This document shows, one piece after another, positions 42,001 to 56,300 of a stretch of DNA of 64,000 nt. The position numbers were made by a program, and so were the translations under genes. The notes beneath the pieces are model-generated. The model was given only the letters and a program-made list of their open reading frames with translations, made no database searches and was not told the origin of the DNA. Where the stretch lies: contig OY987244.1 of the NCBI GenBank assembly GCA_963920765.1, positions 33,673,678-33,737,677 of the forward strand, in the 5' to 3' direction. Position 1 is the stretch's first letter. Every line of letters starts with the position of its first letter. This DNA is from Ulota crispa. Lineage: Eukaryota > Streptophyta > Bryopsida > Orthotrichales > Orthotrichaceae.

Positions 42001-45000
42001 GTTGTTGGTAATTTGAGCTAGTATTTCAAACATATGGTACCATAAATCGGATTGAAACAAAAAATTGTTTGTTTCAATAAACTCAAAATATCAAGATATG
42101 TTAGTGAACCAAATAGAAAATATGATACAAATAGGCATATTACAATGAAACTTTTATATTACCAGCTTTGGTGGAAAATCAAAAATACATTGTTCTTCTT
42201 CTTCTGAACTTGGTTGTTCTGCTGTAAAGTCAAAAAATGGATCCTTTGGTATAAGCTGCAACACATGAAAACATGTTAGTTTACGGATTTTTTGGCCTCG
42301 TTGTAGCCTTTGATTCTTTAAAGACTGTGACTAATGAAGAAGTTGAAAATCCTCTAAACTAAATCCAAAAACATTATACATGATCAAAACAGAATATAAA
42401 GGTGTTAGAATACATTACAACTTCTGAAAAGATCTGTTTGCAAAACTTTTCCCCGGCCTTCTTTTTCATTTCATCTTCTTCAGCTTTATGAACTTCTTGT
42501 GAGAGTTCCTAACACCGCAAATTACAATGTTAATAGATTTGGACCATCTTATTCAATTGTAGGTACTTTCTTTTTCTAATTTATTGTTCATACTAAAAAA
42601 AAAACATGAAGCAAATTTTGAATTGAATAACCAGTTGTTAAGAGAGTTCTAAAAATTTCAATATTATATCAGGCCAAATTTGTGTTTGTTCATTCACATT
42701 CATTTCCATGTATGTATAAATACATGTGTATATTCACATATATACATATGTATTTATACATGTATAAAAACACTTGAACAAATTAGTTTTTATTCTAATC
42801 AACTTTTAGCACATAACAACTCAATTTTTTTGGTAACCCACCTCAACTTTTCCTATCATTCCAGAAAACATATCCGTTAGTTCTTTTTCTTCATGATTTG
42901 TCAAATCTTGAAAATATTCATTAGTATGTATTGAACTTTTGGGAGAAGGAGACATTGTTTTAATTGACCATCGTTTTGCCTCATTTTCTTTTTGCTGCAA
43001 ATTATGACATTGTAAAATTAAAACCCAATGTATCATTAATAAAAAGATCGTTTGATGAAAATTGCCCAGTATTATTAAGAAAGATATAATTAAATAAAAT
43101 TTGGAGGTTAGAATACATTTATAAAATAGTAGGCACATGTTATAATGGTATAAACAACTATAATTGGTGTTAAAACAAGGGAATTGATATGTGCACACCA
43201 GGGTTGATATATGCACATTCCTTGGGAGGTAAATTATAGATTTCTACCATCAAAAAGTTGAATTTGAGAATTTTGAATTCAGATTTGGATTTAAAGACCA
43301 TGATTTAGTCTAGAAACACAAAAAATGTTGCAATTGAACAATACCCAATGAAAAAGCTTAGCTAGGGAGAAAAGCGTTATTTTTAATTTTGTTTGTAAAA
43401 AAAATAAAAGTTTTCATTGGGTGTTGTTCAATTATAACCTTTTTTGTGATTCTAAACAAAATCATGGTCTGTAAGTCCAAATCTAAATTCAAAATTCTCA
43501 AATTCAACTTTTTGATGGTAGAAATCTATAATTCACCCCACGGAGGTGTGCATATATCAATCCCCAGTGTGCACATATCAATCCCCTAAAACAATTTGTA
43601 TAATTATAACTGAAATTTAGTCTTACTTGACAAATAAAAAGATATCGCAATCCTTCTTCAGCATGAAAAAAAAGAAATCGAATGGTTGGAAGTGGATGAA
43701 ATGGTGGGTCAACTTGTAATAAATCTGTGGGCTTGTGCATGCATTGGAAAGGTCCCCCTTTACTTTCTACAAAAAGTTTCCAGTCTTGGTCAATATCAAA
43801 TTGCAATAGATTTTGTTGTCGACTAAGTTCAATAGCTTTTGCACTTAATTCACGCAGTTTTGCACGAATTATACGTCTTGCATCTTGAATTTGAATGTTT
43901 TGTTGCTTTTGAGCCTTTTGAACATCTTTTTCTGCCAATTTCTACAAACATTTGTATTTAATATATAATTTTTTTACATGGTAGAAGTTTTTTATAATTT
44001 GATGAATTGCAAGCATGCTAGTTCAATAGTGTTAAATCATCTTATTTTTTTAATACAATATGCATTATTAAGCCTTAGACAAAGTCACCTCTTGTTTGCA
44101 TTGTGCAATGAGTTTATCTATTTCAATTTCAAAATCAGATCTTGTATCTGGACCAACATCACAGCCTGGAAGGTCAATGTTTTCCAATAGCCAATCTGCA
44201 TAGGCTTCTAATATTTTTTCTATGTTTTTACTAGTCTCTTCTGAAATCAATGGAGTTTCTAAAATTTGACGATAAACAAATATTGAATTTTCCTCTTCTG
44301 GATCAAGTTTTGGTACTATTGGGTTTATAATGTGTGGTAATGTGGGCAATATAAATTCAAGTTGAAGCCAACAACAATCTGTTTGAAATTTTACTTTGTT
44401 GCTTAGTTGTTTGGCTTCAAATCTTCTTGCAAATTGTGAAGTTCTTCTTGTAAGTAGCCAAGGCGTAATAGGAAATGACGTTTGCATTTTTTCTTCATCT
44501 TTCAAAAGTTCATTTAAAGTCTTTTTACTTTCATTTTCAGTTGTAACAAATGTATGCACATTACAATCTTCTTCAAAGACAAGACATTTATCATCTTTTT
44601 TGGTACAATGTTTATTATATAATTTTGATGTTTCATACATTTGATACATTTCTTCAGATAAGATTTCATAACCATATCCTCCATCATGAACCACAAATAA
44701 GCGAGGAAATGGACCTAATACAATTGGCTCAAGAAGTTTAGAAGGTTCTGGTGTTGGCATTGGAGTAGGTGTTGGTTTCCAAGTGCCTAGAGGTTCTAAG
44801 TCAAATCCATCAAATGGATCAAACAGCTTTCTTGGTTGCCCTTCTTTAGCCATCATCTTGAGCTTTGTAGACTCCTTTTCCATAGTTGTGTTAGAATTTC
44901 CTTCCAAAGGCTCTTCTAAACCACAATCTTTAGAACCAACTTTAAGAGGTTTTTCAAAATCTGTTGCAAGTTTGTTATGTTTATTTCTGAATTTTTTGAG

Positions 45001-48000
45001 ATTAAATTAAATTTTTAACATTCTTGTTTGAAATCTTAAAATTTTGTAATATCTCACAATTTTTGGAATTTTTGTTAAATGTTAAAATACTATTTCAATA
45101 GCAAACCTATTTAATACCTTTTGTATTCTGTTGTAGTTTATTAACATTATTCACATCTTTTGAATCATGGTTATTCAACACATCAGCAATTGCTTTATTT
45201 TCAACTTCCGCAATAGTTGGCTCTACAATTTTATCTGTCAATTCTTCAGATCTTTTTGCTATTTGGTTAAATAATTCACTGTTGATAATGGACTCATAGT
45301 CACATCCTCTTCCAAATACTTTAAATCCAGTGCCCATATTGTTTGTAAATGTCAAGCTACCTTCCAACTAAAGGATTTTTTTGTTCAAACTCTTATTTCT
45401 ATATTATTTTCACAAAATGCAAAGGAGCATATATCCTAATAATATAATGTCATAACTCACCAACTAGTATAAACTTCACTTAAAGCATACATAAATAAAT
45501 AAATGTTTACCACATCAAAAATATAAACACCATGGGTATTTATAGGGGGGAGAATATCAATTTCATTATTTGAGTCTTCAATTTGCACCAAATCTTCTTG
45601 CTGAGGTGAATTTTCAATTAGTGGTGCATTTTCCTTAATATTTATAGGGGGGAGAATTTTGCGTTTATTATTTGAGTTTTCAATTTGCACACAATCTTCT
45701 TTTTGAGCTAAATTTTCAATTATTGTTGCATCTTCTTGCTTTCTTGACGTAGAAAAAGGATCATATGTCACACTGCTTCCAATAGAATACAAAGTTGCTC
45801 CTCCTGGCATTGTAAAAGTTAATTGTGATTTCTCTTTAGACCAAGTTGCAACATATTGACCATCTTCAGTTGCAAACTCAACACATGTGCCACATCCAAC
45901 CTGCTCAGGTGTAGAAAAAACAATCAATGTATATATTCATTGGTATCTAGGATTATACTCAAAGATTCAAGTGTTGCAGACTAGTTACTTTGCCTTCAAA
46001 ACAGTATAATTGCATGAAAATAGCCTCTTAGATCAAATAATATTTAATTCAAAAGAAAATATTAGTTTAAATTTTGATGATAAAAGAACAAACTACTCAG
46101 ATAAAAAGTTAAAAGTGCTAATATGGTTTTGATTACCTTGCCATGAACTTTAGCAAAGCCGTCTTTACGCACGTGCCAAACAGTTGAGAAATGTGGTTTT
46201 GGTGACTCCGGTTCATTAAGATCTGAAACATCTTCCGGAGGTGGCGTACTATACCACTCTTGACGGCATCCAGGCGGTTGGGGAGGCCACACCCAATCAA
46301 GAATTTCTCTAGGAGCTTCACCATATCCTTCTGGTGCCCAAGTTTGAGAATGTTTCTTTTGTGCTTTTGCAAAATCGCTAAGCTTCACACCCATCTTGTT
46401 TGGAAGTTCAGAAAGTAAGCCACTAAGTGGTTGCTTCTTCTTGTAACTTCTGTCAACATTTGTTTTCTTAGAATTGTCAACTTTTTGCACAATCTTAGGC
46501 TTTACACCAACTTCATCTTTTGGTTGAATGTCTTGAGTTGAATCTTTGTTGACATTAGCTTTGTTATCAATTCCAACAATAGCGGTGGGATTCTTTGAGA
46601 CGTCCATTACCAAAGAATTGTTTTGCAATACAAGATTGTCCTCACCTTCTAGGAGGGGCTCTTTCTCTTGCTCTAGAGGGCATGAAGTAGGCCAATCGTA
46701 GAGGTATTCCGGAGGAACAACAACCTCAGCAGGGATAGGAGGAAAATACTCCCAAACTTCACTATAAATGTGAGTGCCATCAGCATGTTGCACTAGACAA
46801 GAGCATTGCTCTTCACAAGTGACCATAACTACTAAGTCTTCCCGAGTTATAATTTCATCTCCAGTGTCTGGATCATAAAATTGAACTACTTTAAGATCAG
46901 GTAGTTGTGTCAAAATGGGCTTGGCTGGTTCTTCTTCTTCTACTAAAGCATCTGAAAGTTATCAACATTTAAAAGTATTTGAGATCACATCCTATAATGT
47001 GTAATCTTAACTATCTCAAAAGCTTCAATTTGCACAATTATATTGAAGTTTTTTTCTTATTGTAATTTGTTCATTTATACAGAAAACTACTATATACGTG
47101 AATTTCATAAGTACAATTTAGATCATCACGTCCAACTTTCTACAATATACATGAATTTCAAAAATACACTTTTGGGCATCATGTCAAAAAAATTGGCTTT
47201 TTTTTTAGTGTAGTAGGATTTGCATTAACTCTATACCTAAACTGTTTGTTGCTTCCACACGTGCAGGTTTATTTTCATCTGATGGAGGATCTTGCTGCAA
47301 AAAAGGGAGATTTACTTTTGGAATGATGGAGAAAATGGTCTTTTTCTAGTTTGTTAGAATTAAATCTTTATGTCAAATTGATAATAATGATTGTGAGCTT
47401 TAAATGAAAACAAGTTTCAGATGAAGTAAGTAATCAAGTCACCTTTATTAGTGCATTTACTAAGACCATGTTCTAATTGATATATGTATTAGATGATAAA
47501 CTCAAATTCTCTATGTGAAAAAAAATTGCAAGAAATTAAATGCTTACTTGTACTACTAAAAACCCACTATTATTGGCAGTTATCCAACATGAGCTGCCTT
47601 CAAGGTCACTTCGCCAGTCACTTACATTTCCTTGCCGACACAAGACCTACTAGTTTTTCAAAAATGTGTGTAACAAGTTTAGTATCAACATAAAAAAACA
47701 TAAATTGAATGCTTTATATATGGAAATATATTCTAAAACAACAAAGCAAATAAATTCTACCTTGTTAATGAATATCAATATCATTTGTTAAGATGTTGAA
47801 CTTGATATGTAACTATATATGTGTGCATATACATATAACAATCCAAATGTAGGATTTTAAATTAAAAATGGGTTTGTGTAGTAAAAATGGTTTTGAATTT
47901 TAAAATGACCTCTTGCAAAAGATACTAACTTTAGACATGTAGAATCATTTTTATCCAAATTCAATAGTTATAATGCTTATTTCAAACAAATATAAAAGAT

Positions 48001-51000
48001 TGGCTGAAACTCAAGAAATGGAGACCAAAATAGAAAGTTCATCAATTACTTATGTTTTTAGTTTTTTTAAAGTGTTCATAGTTTATTAATTGCCTAGGAA
48101 TCCTAGGATTACTTAAGAATCAATGTTGACAAACAAAAATCCTTGATTTGTAATACAAACTAACAAGCCTCCTATGCTATGGTAGCTTAGGTTTACATGA
48201 TGTAACTAAAATTAAGAATCTATGATATCACTAAATCTACAATTTATTCATTTTTATTTATTTTTACATCACACTAAGTATGAACCATTTTTTATCATGT
48301 ACTTCAAAGAATTTTAGTACATAAAACTACCATTGGGTTCAACTTTGCCAAACTTTTTAGTCAGATGTATTCAATGTGGTTTTAGAGTACATTGTTTTTA
48401 ATTTCAAAAACAAAATGAACAAAATTGAAATAATAATGTAAATTTCCTATGCATTGTTTTCTAAAAAAAATAACATAAATTAGTGTGTGTTTTAGTGGAC
48501 CTTCCAAATTAACCTCTAAATGCCCACGGCACCAAATTTTGGTGTTCAAGAAATTTGAAAACCTTGTTAAAGGTAGAGATTTGACTATTTTAAGGTTTTT
48601 TTTTGGAGAAGTTGCAAGCTATAGTTAGCTCTAGCGTTTGATTTTAATGTCCACCATACCTTATTCCAATTGTTTTTGGTGCAAGCTAAATTGCAAGCAT
48701 GCCTCTTATGCACCAGAAACCGTGATGAATAGTGTCACTAAAGAGCCTATGATAAATTGTCACATTGAAAAAATGGATAACAATTTGAGAATAAAGTGAA
48801 AATTTCCCTTGGACACTCTCTTGGGCAAAGAGGGCCCTTCCATTGAAAATTCATCATTTAATAAAATCAAAATGTGATTTTAGACCAATATCACTTGGAA
48901 TGTCTTTGTTCTACAAATTAAAATTCATTCACACTTAAATTCTCTTTCATTCATCATAATCTTTTTGTAAATAACTAGAATTAAGACATTTTTTGTATTA
49001 GGTGGTAACTCTTTGATAGTTCTATTGCAAGCTCATTTATGAAACCAAGGTCATAGATTTGAGAGGAGGGTCATCGGTTTTAAAGTAACAACAACAAATA
49101 CTAAACCACCATAAGTGGTTGTTTCCCATTTTTGTACACAGAAGTTGTCATTTTTGCATTAGAAGTTTTGGACACCAAAAAAAACTAAAAAAATTCCATA
49201 CTCATCCACATTCAAATTACTCAATTACAAACACTTGAAAATTTGTGTGGCCTTTTTGGAGGTTCTTTTGGTAGCACCATCTAGAAGCCTTGAAGTTCAA
49301 GATCCTACGGTTCAAATTTTGTTTTGATGTTCAAGAATGATCTTTCAAAGACAATTCAAAAACTTCAAAACTATCTTCCAAAAACAAGAACACCCTTGGG
49401 CATTTAGGGGTTAACCATTGGCAAAGATGAAACGTATTGACTGCTTATTAACACATTTCAAATCATTTATAATAGATTCTACTAATCCTAAATTATTCTT
49501 GGGTAAATTCAGGTAATAGTAGCCACTAACAACATTTTAAGGTCCTTGATTGAAAACTTGATGTAGATTTTAATGGAATATTTGTATGCCATAATGTATT
49601 CAATTACCTCATAAATTTATTCAATGTTATTACTGATGGTATGTTCTATCTAAAACCTTTTTTTTTTGTAATAATAATCTAATTTTTGCTTTTAGCATCC
49701 AAATAAAAAGTACAAAAGAACAATCACTTGCCCACCATTAATCTTCTTGCTATTTGATGGAAAGTTCAATACCATTAATTTATTATCAATAAACATATCT
49801 ACAAGCATAAAAACAGTTATATATTAAAAAAATCACAATTTCAATATATTATGATTGTTATAATATGTATTCCATGAAAAAACCATTGAAAACACAAGGG
49901 TTATTTTTTAAGTGGCTCAAGTCATCTTATGTTAGCTGCCATGCAATTTTGGACCATGTATATTACTAGAGGACCATAATTTTTTAAAATATTTAACTTG
50001 TTTTTCTATTCAATCACATTAGACTAATTATGGACTAAAACAATAAACTAGAATTAGACATGGTCATGGTGATTGAGGAATTATGACGCCATAGACATCT
50101 CCTAAAATTTAACTCTCCAATCATGAATTGTATCCAATGAGGAATCTTACAATGCACCAATAATTCATAAAAACATCTAAGTTTTTTGCACCTCCTAACG
50201 TAATTCTTATTTATAAAACTATCAATTGTTTAATTTTTTTAATCATGACATCTTTACATATTAGGGAACAAAGAATGATTGTTGAGTATAACAAAATCAA
50301 TTGTGTATAATTGAGCCATGTTTTGATACTACATGTTAGTTCACTTAAAATTCCTTTGTGTTTACATGCTCACATGGCTTAAAATGGACATCTCTAAATA
50401 AAATATTGAAGTGGATCAAATTTTGGATTTTTTTTAATAGTTTAACCATAAGATCTATTTTGTCACTTACTTACGTACACCCTCTCAAAATTTCAGACTT
50501 TGTAAGGGCATACTTTATTACATCATGACACTCACAGTAAGGTTTAAGCATTTTTTGAAATTTGTCTATGTTGTCAATTTTTTTTGGTCATCCAAAATGA
50601 AATCTTCCACTTTATGAATTTCAAGTGCAATTTGGATTTCTTGTAGAGCATGAAGTTGGTTATATGCCTCACAAATTTCATAATCACCCAATGCTTAAAA
50701 CATACTAGAAAAAAATGGAAGCAAAAATTGCTTCATTGAAATTGTCATTATACTAAGAAATTTTCATTAATAAAAGTTCTTATAGAAATTAATCTCAATT
50801 ACAATTTCCAAACAATGTAACCTTAAGGCTTAAAGCATCATGTGGAGTACTTGCCAAAATGATTTTTTCTTAAAATAAAAAATAAAATAAAAGTTATTAC
50901 ATAGTCACTGAGAGTTCATTGCAAATTTTGCCCATTGACCAAGCCATTGTAAAGAGCTTTTGAACAATTTGTGGACAACACCCTTCTTCAATCCTTTGTG

Positions 51001-53265
51001 TTTAATTTTTTTCAAGGATGCATGTGTTGACACTTAAAAACACATGTAATACCATATCTCACTCAAAAATCATTTAGCTCTCATTTTTTTGGGATTAATG
51101 CAAGTTTCTCAATATGAGCACATACACCTTTATTTTCACAATCTTATATCTAATATATATACAAAGAAATGTTTGCCCAAAGATGTACAAAGCCCACTTT
51201 GGGCTTTTTAGTCCTTGAGGAGTTAGTAGTAATTATTTTCTTCAAAATAGTTTTTTGTGATAAAACTTAAGATTCTAGTTACAATAAAATCTAAAATTTA
51301 AAGCAATAAGTTGCTCTTAGATAGGATAATTTTCTTTTTTGTTCCTTATACTTTTGCCCTTGAAATGAAAAAAAAAGATTTGAGATGATTTACTTGAGCA
51401 TCTCCATTGCTTTTGTATCGTATTATTGTGCCTGTAGGTAGAATGCAACGCCAAGCTTCTATATCTCCTTTTTCTTGGAGAAGTATGTCTTTGATAGTTT
51501 GAATGTTGCTAATTTTAATGTCTTTTATTTCTTCATCTCCTTCATCTTTGTCTGCTTGTGGGCTTTCTTTTAGAATTTCTTTTGGAGCTTCTTTTACGAC
51601 TTCTTTTGGATTCTTTTTGTGAATATCTTTTGAAACCTCTTTGGTAGTACCAATTTTTGTTGATGCTTCTTCATCTGTAATCAAAACTCATAATATTAAT
51701 TTTCCACTTACATAATCTCTTACTAGTAATTTTACTCTTGGTTTTCAAAAAAATAACAAAGACTTGGTGTTGCATTCTTGTACCTGTTAAACTTTCAACA
51801 AGTTCTTCTTGTGCATACATTTCTGAAGGAAACATAAGGATAACTCCCTTTGAATTGATTTCAACTGTTTTATTTTCTGTATTGGTAATTTGCAAGCTCA
51901 TTGTGCCGTCTGCAGCAATAAAGAAACAAACTACAAGGCCATCCCTTAAGATGGCAAATACGCTCTTAATAAGTGGTGACTCAGAATTGTCATTTGGGCC
52001 ATAACCTCGTAGCAAGATCATATTCCCGTCCTAATGAAATTGGACACAATATCAAAAGAAAATGAGTATAGAAACACACTTTGAAACTCACATAATTTAT
52101 AGTTTATGTCATGATAAACATCTATAGACAAGTAATCTAAAATATGTCATTATAATTGAGTTCAATTCAATTAATTAACATTGAATGAAAAAATATGATA
52201 TACTTTAATAACGGTTGTTTGGGGTTCCCATTGAATGACGCTCTTTGCTGGAAGGCCAGTCCATACAAGACCTTGTTCTTCTGTTAAATGGCATTTAAAA
52301 TTTTCCAAAATAGTTCCATCACGTTGTTCAATATCATAAGTTGCATGTTTATTATGAATAGTCATTGACGGTAACGGAGAATCCATATTTGCAACAAACT
52401 CACCAAACCCCATCTGACAATTGGCATGTACTTAAGTGGAATTTTAGAAATGAATTAAAAAAAATCAAAATGGAATATGCAGAACATTCTAATACTTGGG
52501 TACAACCATCTTGCTACTATATGAATATTACATTTAATAAAATCCACACATTTTGAATTAAAAACAAAAAACACATTACATGAGTTATTTTTGTTTATTT
52601 ACCTCAGATGGGACTGTTCCCTCCCATTCATGGTCTCTTTCATCTGCATATAAAGCTTCAAGTAGAGTATCATCATCCCTATCATACCTAAAATGAACAA
52701 AAAAATCAAGAGTTATAAAGTTTGTTGTGGACACATTGAATCATGGTAGTTTGTTATGATAAAATAGAAATATGAATTTTAGAAGATGCTTACTTACCTT
52801 CGTACTCTATATGGTAGATGAGTTTTGGCTCTACCATAAACTTCTCCCAAAAGTCCATCCACAAGTGATTCTATCATTTTTCGATTTAAAATCTTTTGAA
52901 ACAATGGAAACATATTTGATGATTTTGATGATGCCATTGATAGTGAAGAGAGATCTGGTTTTGGTGGAGTTGGAAACCAATAAATCTTGACCCCAGGACA
53001 TCCACAGTCTACAAGATATTTTTCTTTTTCAAGAGCTTTACTTTCACAATCTGTCATGCCATTGTCTATTTCAGATTCTTTGTCTTCAATACATATGCTT
53101 TTTGGAGGTGTTTCTTCTTGAGAGTCAAGGACATTAAACGCCTTTCTTTGATCTTTTAAGAGCATTTCTAAAAACATTTTCTATACATACCAAAATAAAA
53201 AAGGAAACATATCACAAAAGAAATATATATGTATATGTATGTATGTATATGTATGTGTATGTATG

Positions 53266-53344
<79 letters not shown>

Positions 53345-56300
53345 TCTTGAAGTGATTCAAACCAAATTTTGATTAATAATTGTGTTTATGTTTATATCAC
53401 CTAAAATGAAACTCAAATATCTAAATGTTTTATTCATAACAAAAATATGATAAAAATGTTTGAATTTTGAATTAGTTAATAGACAAACAAATCATGATTC
53501 ACCAGCTTTCTGTATCTTTTAACTGCAGCAAGATTAACAGGCACAAGTGAGAACAATGGACCATTTGGGTCTTCTAGTATTTCCAAAATCACAGGTGGAC
53601 CATAAATATCATCCAACTCTTTATACCGAGGATATGTTTCTCCAGATGTCTGTTTTCCGCCACTAGCAAACATTGCTAAAGCTTCTAGACATCTTTGCCT
53701 TTTTTCTTTTGTTAAAAATGGGGTAATGGGCATATATGCTCGATTTTTACCTTTAAAAATTTGCAACATCAAATATTAGGCTTTTTATTAAAATGTAAAC
53801 AAAGACCGTGGTTTCACTTGAATGGATTAACAATTTGTGTGGACATGTATCAAATTTGGTTTCCAATGTAAATGGAGTTCAAACCTGGAGATGCAAGCAA
53901 TGACAACATACGCTTTTCAACTTCAATGGCATCTATAGAATCCCAGAATTCTAAAATTTGTTGCTTTTGTTTTATTGCAAGTCTTTCCACTCTATTGAAT
54001 TCATGAACAATTGATAAGTGTTCTTCAGCATCTTGAGTTTTAGTAGATGAACCCTCTGATAATTTTGAGATTTGACTCATATCATCGTCTATTTCAACCC
54101 TTTCATTCATAGCAAGTAAGATGTTACATTCTTTTGGTATTGGTTCTCCAATTTTTGAAACTTGTTGTTCTACTATTACGGAACCTACTTTTGATGACTT
54201 TTTATGTTCTTGCATCTTCATACTTGATTCTTTTCTTTCCAAATTGTTTGATATTGATGACTTTTTTTGACCAATTGTTTCAGCATATGCTTCAAGTGCA
54301 ATAGCTGTGGCTTTTGCAGCTTCCTTATTTGCTTCAAATGCAGCAAGATTTGCTGCTTGTAAAGCTCTTTGAGCAGCTTCGCTTGATACTTGCCTTTCTA
54401 TTCTTTGCATTAAGTCAAAGAGAACTTCAGATGGTTTGCACATGCATGAAAGTCCATGACCTAGTTTTTGAAAAGTATTTTGCAAACTTTTAGCCACATA
54501 CTTGTTTGCTTTAGCCACCTTTAAAGCTTCCAAATCTTCACTTGGGCATTCATAAAGGGATACTTGTCCAACTATACAATGAACAATAATTGGAATACTT
54601 AATAAATTTTTGGGCACTTCATCTAGAAGCTCCTTATAGTACATCATGTCTACATCCTAGGCAACAAACATGGTTGTAACTCACGAATAAACAAATGACT
54701 AAATAAGCCAACTATGTTGTCAAAGTGATCATTTACAAAAAAATGAAATTGTAAAATGAAAATCACCTTTGACGGTTTGGCCTCTGGAATTTCACATTTT
54801 TCTGATATATATGCCTCTAATGCAGCAAATGCTTCCATTTGTTGTTTTAAGACAATTGTAGAATCAACCACCGCTTTAGCAACTTGTTCATATGGTAGGC
54901 CACTAGTTGGTTGACTTGGTGTTTTAGGTGGAGGAGCTTTACTTGTTGTTTTTGTTTCTAAATCCTATAAGAAAGGGTTCTTTTGAATGCTTGATTTAAA
55001 AAGAAGTGTTGTACAATCTTACATTAAATTTAGAAAGTAAATATATATAATATTTGAATGGCTATTAATTGTATATAGAATGTAACTCAAAGTTCAAAAG
55101 TAAAATTTAGAGTAGATTTGAGATTAATCAAAATCTAACTTGCTCGAATGCAAAAAAATCGAGATTTGACAAACTTTAATCCATTGCATATTCCAATTGT
55201 GGTATCATGCATTTACCACTTTTATCTCCCTAGTATTACAGTTGTAAAACTCTAAACCTCTCTTGATGCTCTTGCAAATAAACAAAGAGTCATCATGTTC
55301 AGATGTACATTTGGTGTGATGTCAAGTTGTGCTTCAAGTGGTGGTGGATCTTCATATAAGACATTAATTATGGGAAGCTTTCTTGAAGGGTGGTCAAGTT
55401 TAGAAGCCTTTGTCAAGGCAAGCAACTCTTGTATCAATAGTGGAAGAGGTGGTGCCGATTCACTAGAAACATTGTTAATTTTTGTTGTTGCATCACTTTT
55501 TGTTAGTGGCGCAGTTTTTGTTGCTGGCGGAGTTTTTATTGCAGATTGATTTGATTCAACCTCAGTGTTTGGTAGACGAAGCAAAGGTGGCGGCTTTTTT
55601 GCTACATTGAAAATAGCTTGAAAAATATTTTTGACCGTGACTTGCTGGGAAAGAGCCTCAGCAGTATTTCCAAACCCCACGCACCAGTAAATACGTGTGG
55701 TTGTCATAGGATCATTTTTCTCAAAGTCTCCTTTTACATCCCAATATTGAGCTACTTTCACCTATAGAAAACAAAACACATTTGATAAAACATTGGATTC
55801 TCCCTTTTATAACTTAATTGCCACAATCAAATTTATTTTTTCTCCTTAAAGGACCATTGTTCCCTTACAATACAAATGGGATTCAGGCATGTACCAATGC
55901 TTATACTAGTATGTGTGATTTTTTGAATATTTTATAAAGAGAGTGACTAGGCGGACACCCCCTAGTTGCTTTGCGGACACCCCCCATAGCTGAACCTATT
56001 AAATTTGAGATTGTTATTATGCTAAAATATGAAATAAAATCAAAGCAATACTTTGGCATACATTTGCATTTACAAGTATTGCAAACATACAACAAATCTG
56101 CCTCATTTGCTACACAGTCAAGAGTCAAACCAGTGAATGAAGGGAGCAATTGGTTTAACTCCTAACCGTGTCACAAACAAGATAAATCTGTTGTGTGTTT
56201 GCAACACTTATAGAACACACAACACTTGTAGACGTAGATGTATGCTAAAATATTGCTTTGATTTTATTTCATATTTCAACGTAATGATAATCTTAAATTT

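Noticed and set aside
42700-42770. AT-rich inverted repeat (TATGTATAAATACATG...)
   Set aside because: Explained by low-complexity TA/CA words; no defined ends.
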